From Gammaproteobacteria bacterium (GTDB taxonomy: Bacteria > Pseudomonadota > Gammaproteobacteria > S144-34): DNA of 5,674 bases. The stretch spans positions 1 to 5,674 of the forward strand of contig WFOW01000387.1 in assembly GCA_015487895.1 (NCBI GenBank), in the 5' to 3' direction. Below the pieces are notes generated by a model, which made no database searches, had not been told where the DNA came from, and saw only the letters and a list, made by a program, of their open reading frames with translations. A program made the position numbers and the translations under genes. Below are positions 1 to 5,674 of the stretch, piece by piece. Every line of letters begins with the position of its first letter. Position 1 is the stretch's first letter.

Positions 1-1824
1 GCCGGCGAAGATGTGCGAGAAGCCGTGCGCGAAGCGGTTCCACTCGGGATAGGGGACGACGGCCACCTCGTGCCGCACCTCCTCGAGGATCTCCGCGATG
101 CGCGCCCCGCGCGCCGGGTCGTATTCGGCGTGCAGCCGCAGGTCGAAGAGGGCGAACTCGAGCTGGCGCACCGTCTGCATGGCGGCATGGAAGTTGCGCG
201 CCGCGCGCATGCGCCGGTAGAGCGCGTCGGGCAGCGGCTCGCCCGTGCGCCAGTGGCGCGCGATCAGGTCCAGCACCGGCCGCTCCCAGGCGAAGCCCTC
301 GAGGAACTGCGAGGGGAGCTCGACCGCGTCCCACTCGACGCCGTTGATGCCGGCCACGCTCGGGCAGTCGACGCGCGTGAGCATGTGGTGCAGCCCGTGG
401 CCGTACTCGTGGAACAGGGTCAGCACCTCCTCGTGCGTGAACAGCGCCGGCGCCTCGGCCGTGGGCGGCGAGAGGTTGCAGGTGAGGTAGGCGACGGGCC
501 AGTCCTCGGGCGTGCGGTTGCGGCACTCGTCCATCCACGCGCCGCCGCGCTTGTGGGGGCGGGCGTAGAGGTCGAGATAGAAGCCGCCGCGCACGGCGCC
601 GTCCTCGTCCACCAGCTCGTAGAAGCGCACGTCCGGGTGCCAGACGTCGACGCCCTCGCGCGGGCGCACGCGCACGCCGAACAGCCGCTCGGTCAGCGCG
701 AACAGCCCCTCGAGCACGCGCCCGACCGGGAAGTAGGGCCGGAGGTCCTCGTCCGAGAGCCCGAAGCGCTCCTCGCGCAGGCGCTCGGCGTAGTAGGCCA
801 CGTCCCAGGCCTCGAGCCGCTCGAGCCCGTCGCGCGCGCGCGCGTAGCCCTCGAGCTCGGCGAACTCGCGGCGGGCCGCCGGCACGGCGTGGCGGGCGAG
901 CTCCTCCAGGAAGCCGCGCACCTCGTCCACCGAGCGCGCCATGCGCGTGGCGAGCGCATACTCGGCATAGTTTGCGAAGCCGAGCAGCCGCGCCTGCTCG
1001 TGGCGCAGCGCGAGGATGCGCTCCATGAGGGGGCCGTTGTCCCAGCGCCCGGCGAAGGGGCCGCGGTCGGAGGCGCGCGTGACGTAGGCCTCGTAGGCCT
1101 CGCGGCGCAGGGCGCGGTCGCGCGCGTGGCACATGACGGCCAGGTAGAGCGGCAGCTCGAGGTTGAGCAGCCACCCGTCGAGGCCCTCCCGCTCGGCCGC
1201 CTGGCGGGCCATGGCGAGCGCCGTCTCCGGCAGGCCCGCCAGCGCCGCGGGGTCGGTGACGTGGCGCTTCCAGGCCTGGGTGGCGTCGAGCAGGTTCTGC
1301 TCGAAGCGCGCCTCGAGCTCGGCGCGCTCGCGCGCGATCTCGCGGTAGCGCGCCTTCTCGGCCGCGGGCAGCTCCACGCCGGCGAGCCGGAAGTCGCGGA
1401 GCGCGAGCTCCACCGCACGCCGCCGCGCCGCGTCGAGGCGCGCGAAATCCGGCGCCTGCGCGAGCGCCCGGTAGGCGGCGTAGAGCGCCTCGTTCTGGGC
1501 GAGCTCGGTGTGGTAGTCGCTGAGCCTGGGCAGGCAGGCGTTGTAGGCCGCGCGCAGGGGCTCGCTGTCGCGCACCGCGTGCAGGTGGCGCACCACAGAC
1601 CACACGCGCCCGAGCCGCTCCTCCATGCGCTCGAGCGGCTCGCCCACCGCCTCCCACGCGGGCGCGCCGGCGGCCGCGGCGGTGATCTCGGCCAGCCGCG
1701 CGCGGTTCTCCGCGAGCACCGCGTCGACCGCGGGCTCGACGTGCTCGGGCCGCACCCGCGAGAAGGCGGGCAGGCCGTCGGTGGCGAGCAGCGGGTTCTC
1801 CAGCGAGGCGGCCGGTCGGGCCAT
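1..1824 (-). CDS. prlC: Oligopeptidase A (M3 family zinc metallopeptidase), C-terminus cut by window edge
   Basis: Cytoplasmic zinc endopeptidase of the M3 (thimet oligopeptidase) family, which degrades short peptides, including cleaved signal peptides in E. coli. The frame is open from 1824 to the left edge (608 codons). The zinc motif HEYGH lies at about residues 472-476, inside LFHEYGHGLHHMLTR. The third zinc ligand is probably Glu502 in DAVELPSQF. Other family blocks are RPYFPVGRVLEGLF, DVWHPDVRFYEL, FYLDLYARPHKRGGAWMDEC, PVAYLTCN and, at the edge, FSHIFAG. The helical N-terminal half begins with ENPLLATDGLPAFS, like the E. coli protein. Compared with the roughly 680-residue family length, about 75 residues are missing beyond the edge. 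Two in-frame ATGs exist, at 1830 and 1824. AAGGAGG (minus strand, 1833-1839) sits 8 nt before the second but only 2 nt before the first, so 1824 was chosen. No frameshift was seen. The gene is divergent from the carbonic anhydrase gene. Confidence 0.95.
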   Translation of the reverse strand, partial: MARPAASLENPLLATDGLPAFSRVRPEHVEPAVDAVLAENRARLAEITAAAAGAPAWEAVGEPLERMEERLGRVWSVVRHLHAVRDSEPLRAAYNACLPRLSDYHTELAQNEALYAAYRALAQAPDFARLDAARRRAVELALRDFRLAGVELPAAEKARYREIARERAELEARFEQNLLDATQAWKRHVTDPAALAGLPETALAMARQAAEREGLDGWLLNLELPLYLAVMCHARDRALRREAYEAYVTRASDRGPFAGRWDNGPLMERILALRHEQARLLGFANYAEYALATRMARSVDEVRGFLEELARHAVPAARREFAELEGYARARDGLERLEAWDVAYYAERLREERFGLSDEDLRPYFPVGRVLEGLFALTERLFGVRVRPREGVDVWHPDVRFYELVDEDGAVRGGFYLDLYARPHKRGGAWMDECRNRTPEDWPVAYLTCNLSPPTAEAPALFTHEEVLTLFHEYGHGLHHMLTRVDCPSVAGINGVEWDAVELPSQFLEGFAWERPVLDLIARHWRTGEPLPDALYRRMRAARNFHAAMQTVRQLEFALFDLRLHAEYDPARGARIAEILEEVRHEVAVVPYPEWNRFAHGFSHIFAG

Positions 1825-1832
1825 GGGCATGC

Positions 1833-1839
1833 CCTCCTT
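1833..1839 (-). promoter_or_regulatory. Shine-Dalgarno site that decides the prlC start
   Basis: AAGGAGG on the minus strand is a near-perfect ribosome binding site. Its spacing is 8 nt to the ATG at 1824 and 2 nt to the ATG at 1830. The 8-nt spacing is normal and the 2-nt spacing is too short, so translation most likely starts at 1824. Confidence 0.75.
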
Positions 1840-1852
1840 GCGCGAGGGCCGT

Positions 1853-1858
1853 AAGATA
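1853..1858 (-). promoter_or_regulatory. Possible prlC -10 element in the divergent gap
   Basis: TATCTT on the minus strand matches TATAAT at four of six positions. It lies in the most AT-rich part of the 75-bp gap between prlC and the carbonic anhydrase gene. It would give a leader of roughly 20 nt that includes the ribosome binding site. No good -35 hexamer lies 16-18 bp upstream, so this is only a candidate. No convincing plus-strand promoter was found in this gap. Confidence 0.25.
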
Positions 1859-1899
1859 GCACAGGGCCTTCCTTCCCCGGCGCCCGGCAGGTCAGGCAC

Positions 1900-2430
1900 A
1901 TGGCGATCCGGCCCTTCGGCGGCGTGTGGCCGCGCATCGCGCCCGACGCCTGGGTGGACGAGACCGCGCTCGTCGTCGGCGACGTCGAGATCGGCCCCCA
2001 GAGCTCGCTGTGGCCCATGGTGGTGGCGCGCGGCGACGTCCACCGCATCCGCATCGGCGCGCGCACCAACGTGCAGGACGGCTCGGTGCTGCATGTCACC
2101 CACGCCGGCGAGCGCACCGGCGCCGGCCATCCGCTCGAGATCGGCGACGAGGTCACTGTGGGGCACCGCGTGGTGCTGCACGGCTGCACCGTGGGCGACC
2201 GCTGCCTCATCGGCATGGGCGCGGTGGTGATGGACGGCGCCGAGGTCGGGCCCGAGAGCATCGTCGCCGCCGGCGCCCTGGTGCCGCCCGGCCGCCGCCT
2301 CGAGGGCGGCTGGCTGTGGGTGGGCAGCCCCGTCGAGCGCCGCCGCCCGCTGCGCCCCGACGAGCGCGAGTGGCTCGCCTACTCCGCCGCGCACTACGTC
2401 GCGCTCGCACGCCGCCACGCCGGCGCTTGA
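1900..2430 (+). CDS. yrdA: Gamma-carbonic anhydrase family protein (YrdA-like, left-handed beta-helix)
   Basis: A 176-residue hexapeptide-repeat protein very similar in layout to E. coli YrdA (184 aa). Family members form trimers of left-handed beta-helices with metal bound between subunits. Hexapeptide turns run from about residue 13 to 130 (for example ALVVGDVEIG, IRIGARTNVQDGSVLHVTH, LEIGDEVTVGHRVVLHGCTVGD, LIGMGAVV). The three metal-binding histidines of the gamma class correspond to His65, His89 and His94. The Gln-Asp pair next to the site (Gln59, Asp60) is also present. The C-terminus (VGSPVERRRPLRPDE, then a helix with YSAAHYV) is family-typical. The acidic proton-shuttle loop of the archaeal enzyme Cam is absent, as in YrdA and other Cam homologues without that loop, so carbonic anhydrase activity is uncertain. 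The start ATG at 1900 follows a weak purine-rich AGG/CAGG stretch. The gene is transcribed away from prlC. Confidence 0.93.
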   Translation: MAIRPFGGVWPRIAPDAWVDETALVVGDVEIGPQSSLWPMVVARGDVHRIRIGARTNVQDGSVLHVTHAGERTGAGHPLEIGDEVTVGHRVVLHGCTVGDRCLIGMGAVVMDGAEVGPESIVAAGALVPPGRRLEGGWLWVGSPVERRRPLRPDEREWLAYSAAHYVALARRHAGA

Positions 2431-2460
2431 GCGCACGGAACTGCGTTGCCGGTCACAAAC

Positions 2461-2478
2461 GCGCCGCCCGCGCGGCGC
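2461..2478 (+). terminator. GC stem-loop after the carbonic anhydrase gene
   Basis: GCGCCGC and GCGGCGC form a perfect 7-bp stem around a 4-nt loop, 30 bp after the carbonic anhydrase stop codon and before the RNA-binding protein gene. There is no T-run after it, so it is at best a weak or factor-assisted terminator. In DNA this GC-rich such short hairpins also occur by chance. The rest of the 114-bp gap (2431-2544) shows no convincing promoter. TAGCAT at 2479-2484 resembles a -10 box but lacks a well-spaced -35. Confidence 0.25.
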
Positions 2479-2531
2479 TAGCATGGGCCCGCGCCTTGGG
2501 GAAGCATCGGCGTGCGGGGGGCGGACACCGG

Positions 2532-2537
2532 AGGAGG
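2532..2537 (+). promoter_or_regulatory. Shine-Dalgarno site that decides the RRM gene start
   Basis: AGGAGG lies within a GGAGGAGG run. Spacing is 7 nt to the ATG at 2545, 1 nt to the ATG at 2539 and 13 nt to the one at 2551. Only 2545 has normal spacing, giving an N-terminus of MAMEVFVGNLP that leads straight into the first RRM strand. Confidence 0.75.
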
Positions 2538-2544
2538 AATGCGC

Positions 2545-2883
2545 ATGGCAATGGAGGTCTTCGTCGGCAACCTGCCCCTCGAGACCACGGCCCACGACCT
2601 GCGCGGGCTCGTCGGCCACACCGAGCAGCCGGTCTACTTCCGCATCGTGCGCAAGCGCGCGCGCAGCGGCGAGATCATCTGCTACGGCGTGGCCTCGGCG
2701 CCGAGCGAGGAGATGGGGCGGCGGCTGATCGAGCGGCTCTCGCGCATGGAGCTCGGCGGCCGCAGGCTGGTCGCGCGCGAGTACGTGCGCCGCAACTACG
2801 GCAACGAGCGCCGCGCCGTGGACTGGCGCTCGCGCCCCTGGCACGGGCCGGAGCGCCGCCGCGGCGAGCGCCGCGCAACCTGA
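2545..2883 (+). CDS. Small RRM-type RNA-binding protein with arginine-rich tail
   Basis: A predicted 112-residue protein with an N-terminal RNA recognition motif. EVFVGNLPLETTAHDLRGLV (residues 4-23) is a classic RNP2 strand followed by the first helix. The RNP1 position (about residues 42-51, GEIICYGVAS) is degenerate and lacks the usual aromatic pair of RGFGFV. A second helix (about 54-68) and last strand (about 73-81) complete one domain. The tail, residues 82-112, is strongly basic with repeated ERR motifs (NERRAVDWR, PERRRGERR) and two tryptophans. Of the in-frame ATGs (2539, 2545, 2551), 2545 lies 7 nt after the strong AGGAGG at 2532-2537, while 2539 is too close. The domain call is from visible motifs. 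I recall similar short RRM proteins with an ERR tail in other gammaproteobacteria, but their target is not known to me. Possible roles are RNA chaperone or post-transcriptional regulator. Confidence 0.82.
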   Translation: MAMEVFVGNLPLETTAHDLRGLVGHTEQPVYFRIVRKRARSGEIICYGVASAPSEEMGRRLIERLSRMELGGRRLVAREYVRRNYGNERRAVDWRSRPWHGPERRRGERRAT

Positions 2884-2894
2884 GTGGGAGCGTG

Positions 2895-2922
2895 CGGTGA
2901 ACGGTGTACGGTGGACGGCGGA
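2895..2922 (+). repeat. Four tandem 7-bp repeats, consensus CGGTGNA
   Basis: Four contiguous heptamers begin at 2895, 2902, 2909 and 2916. The first three are CGGTGNA with N = A, T and G. The fourth is CGGCGGA, with one extra change. The array starts 12 bp after the RRM gene stop. A further unit, CGGTGAA, lies inverted on the minus strand at 2934-2940. A period-7 array is not codon-based and lies outside both genes, so it is a true intergenic short tandem repeat. Confidence 0.8.
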
Positions 2923-2946
2923 ACTGCCGGCCGTTCACCGTGAACG
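2895..2946. terminator. Inverted-repeat hairpin between convergent RRM gene and aroE, possible bidirectional terminator
   Basis: CGGTGAACGG (2895-2904) pairs perfectly with CCGTTCACCG (2931-2940). An inner stem, CGGC (2916-2919) with GCCG (2926-2929), closes around a 6-nt loop. A second, overlapping palindrome, CGTTCACCGTGAACG (2932-2946), is perfect around one central base and ends 2 bp from the aroE stop codon. The two structures compete for the same arm. The location between two convergent stop codons suits a shared transcription end, but neither strand has a T-run, so an intrinsic terminator is not assured. Protein binding to the palindrome is an alternative. Confidence 0.5.
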
Positions 2947-2948
2947 CC

Positions 2949-3776
2949 TCAGGCGGCGCGCAGGGCCTCGATGACGGGGCGCGTGTCGGGGCGCACGCCC
3001 CGCCACAGGTGGAAGGACTCCGCGGCCTGCTCGACCAGCATCCCGAGGCCGTCGACCGCGCGCGCGGCGCCGTGCGCGCGCGCCCAGGCGACGAAGGGCG
3101 TCTCGCCGCGCGCGCCGTAGGCGAGGTCGTAGCACACGGTCCCCGGGCGGATGACCTCCGGCGGCAGCGGCGGCACCTCGCCCGAGAGGCTCGCGGCGGT
3201 GGCGTTGATCACCAGGTCGAAGGTGCGCCCGGCGAGCGCATCGAGGCCGCAGGCGGTCACGGAGCCGAGGTCGGCGAAGGCCGCGGCCAGGTGCTCGGCG
3301 CGCGGCACGGTGCGGTTGGCGACCGTGACCCACGCCGGGCGCTCGGCGAGCAGGGCGCCCAGGATGCCGCGCGCGGCGCCGCCGGCGCCGACGACGAGGA
3401 TGCGGGCGCCGGCGAGCCGCAGCCCGAGGTTGTCGCGCAGGTCGCGCACGAGGCCCACGCCGTCGGTGTTGTCGCCGTAGCGGCTGCCGTCGGCGTTGAG
3501 CACCAGCGTGTTGACCGCGCCGGCGCGCTCGGCGCGGGCGCTGCGCGTGTCGGCGAGCGCCCAGGCCTCCTCCTTGAAGGGCACGGTCACGTTGAGCCCC
3601 TTGCCCCCGGCGGCGTGGAACTCGGCCACCGCCTCCGGGAAGCGCCCGCGCTCGACCAGGATCGCCTCGTAGGCCATGTCCTGGCCGGTCTGCTGCGCGA
3701 ACATGGCGTGGATGCGCGGCGACTTGCTGTGGGCGATGGGGTTTCCCATCACCGCGTAGCGGTCCGTCGGGGTCAT
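2949..3776 (-). CDS. aroE: Shikimate dehydrogenase (NADP-type)
   Basis: Reduces 3-dehydroshikimate to shikimate with NADPH, a step of the cytoplasmic pathway to chorismate and the aromatic amino acids. The protein is 275 residues, close to E. coli AroE (272). The substrate-binding N-terminal domain shows GNPIAHSKSPRIHAMF (residues 11-26) with the shikimate-binding serines. GLNVTVPFKEEA contains the catalytic Lys68, and DNTDGVG contains its partner Asp105. The nucleotide domain has the glycine-rich turn GAGGAARG (130-137) and ANRT (153-156), the pattern AroE uses to hold the 2'-phosphate of NADP. The C-terminal GLGMLVEQAAESFHLWRG is also family-typical. The start ATG is 4 bp after the hemB stop and lacks a strong ribosome binding site at normal distance, which fits translational coupling to hemB. 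No key residue is missing. Confidence 0.97.
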   Translation of the reverse strand: MTPTDRYAVMGNPIAHSKSPRIHAMFAQQTGQDMAYEAILVERGRFPEAVAEFHAAGGKGLNVTVPFKEEAWALADTRSARAERAGAVNTLVLNADGSRYGDNTDGVGLVRDLRDNLGLRLAGARILVVGAGGAARGILGALLAERPAWVTVANRTVPRAEHLAAAFADLGSVTACGLDALAGRTFDLVINATAASLSGEVPPLPPEVIRPGTVCYDLAYGARGETPFVAWARAHGAARAVDGLGMLVEQAAESFHLWRGVRPDTRPVIEALRAA

Positions 3777-3780
3777 GCGC

Positions 3781-5551
<1,771 letters not shown>

Positions 5552-5554
<3 letters not shown>

Positions 5555-5577
5555 TCAAGCAATCGATTGAACAAATG
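5552..5577. promoter_or_regulatory. Probable operator dyad for the ArsR-rhodanese regulator
   Basis: A 26-bp interrupted dyad centred between 5564 and 5565. The core CAATCGATTG (5560-5569) is a perfect 10-bp palindrome, and the outer arms CATT (5552-5555) and AATG (5574-5577) also pair. It lies in an AT-rich strip quite unlike the surrounding GC-rich DNA and overlaps the regulator's start codon, just downstream of a candidate -10 box. This size and place suit a dimeric ArsR-family repressor controlling its own gene and perhaps the divergent one. Binding is inferred. Confidence 0.5.
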
Positions 5578-5586
5578 ACAATACAA

Positions 5587-5592
5587 ATTCTA
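5587..5592 (-). promoter_or_regulatory. Candidate -10 box for the ArsR-rhodanese gene
   Basis: TAGAAT on the minus strand matches TATAAT at five of six positions and lies about 33 bp before the regulator's start codon. Transcription would begin near 5580, placing the dyad at 5552-5577 over the start of the transcript, a blocking position. The hexamer 17 bp upstream (TCGCAC) is a poor -35, so the promoter may be weak or helped by another factor. Confidence 0.4.
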
Positions 5593-5607
5593 CCTGATGG
5601 AGCGCCA

Positions 5608-5674
5608 ATGTGCGAGGGCGGTCCCAGCGGCCGGGGCGCGGTGCGGGTGCGGGCGATGGGCCCGGGGGAGGCAC
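5608..5674 (+). CDS. Possible N-terminus of a divergent gene, product unknown, cut by right edge
   Basis: An open frame runs from an ATG at 5608 to the right edge (22 codons, beginning MCEGGPSGRGAVRV) without a stop. GGAG at 5599-5602 is 5 nt before this ATG, a reasonable ribosome binding site. Codons after it are GC-rich like the neighbouring genes. The same frame has an earlier ATG at 5575 (adding MTIQILPDGAP), but that one lacks a ribosome binding site, uses AT-rich codons and sits inside the dyad, so 5608 is preferred. I do not recognise the product from so few residues. Its divergent position beside the regulator makes it a candidate target. No good plus-strand promoter was found. Confidence 0.4.
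   Translation, partial: MCEGGPSGRGAVRVRAMGPGEA

Noticed and set aside
13..1854. 613-codon plus-strand open frame opposite prlC
   Set aside because: It is antisense to a clearly conserved peptidase over its whole length. Its product is a low-complexity mix rich in Arg, Ala, Val, Glu, Gly and His with no recognisable domain. Long antisense frames are expected opposite GC-rich genes.
693..2261. 522-codon minus-strand open frame across prlC and the carbonic anhydrase gene
   Set aside because: It overlaps prlC in another frame and runs antisense to the start of the carbonic anhydrase gene. The product is Ser/Arg/Pro-rich without motifs, a codon-bias shadow.
2446..2484. TTGCCG with TAGCAT as a promoter for the RRM gene
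   Set aside because: The spacer is 27 bp, far from the 16-18 bp needed, so it was not listed.
1926..2900. 324-codon plus-strand frame across the carbonic anhydrase and RRM genes
   Set aside because: It is in a different frame from both recognisable genes and gives an Arg/Ala-rich product with no family signature.

Overview
The window is very GC-rich DNA, densely packed with genes. All clear genes have gammaproteobacterial-type products: oligopeptidase A, a YrdA-type gamma-carbonic anhydrase homologue, shikimate dehydrogenase AroE, and a porphobilinogen synthase of the cysteine-free, Pseudomonas-like class. This suggests a high-GC gammaproteobacterium, possibly related to the Chromatiales/Ectothiorhodospiraceae or to pseudomonads. 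The sequence alone cannot fix the genus. It looks like ordinary chromosome: no transposase, integrase, tRNA, rRNA or CRISPR array is visible.

Layout, left to right. Bases 1-1824 (minus) hold prlC, cut by the left edge so that roughly the last 75 residues are missing. A 75-bp divergent gap separates it from a gamma-carbonic anhydrase gene (1900-2430, plus). A 114-bp gap with a small GC hairpin follows, then a short RRM-type RNA-binding protein (2545-2883, plus). This gene converges on aroE (2949-3776, minus) across a 65-bp gap filled by tandem 7-bp repeats and inverted repeats. aroE lies 4 bp behind hemB (3781-4797, minus), which lies 43 bp behind a gene for an ArsR-type helix-turn-helix protein fused to a rhodanese domain (4841-5554, minus). 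At the right edge an AT-rich strip contains a dyad that is probably the regulator's operator. Beyond it, the first codons of a possible divergent gene run off the window.

How the genes may work together: the regulator, hemB and aroE share a strand with short gaps and could be one transcript. hemB and aroE are housekeeping genes for tetrapyrrole and aromatic amino acid synthesis, and are probably translationally coupled. The regulator has only two cysteines, both in its rhodanese active-site loop, so it is a candidate sensor of reactive sulfur or redox state that represses its own promoter and perhaps the divergent gene. prlC, the carbonic anhydrase homologue and the RNA-binding protein are housekeeping-type genes with no evident metabolic link to the minus-strand cluster.

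No clearly new system is visible. The parts most worth a second look are the rhodanese-fused regulator with its operator and unknown divergent partner, and the heptamer-repeat hairpin between the RRM gene and aroE.
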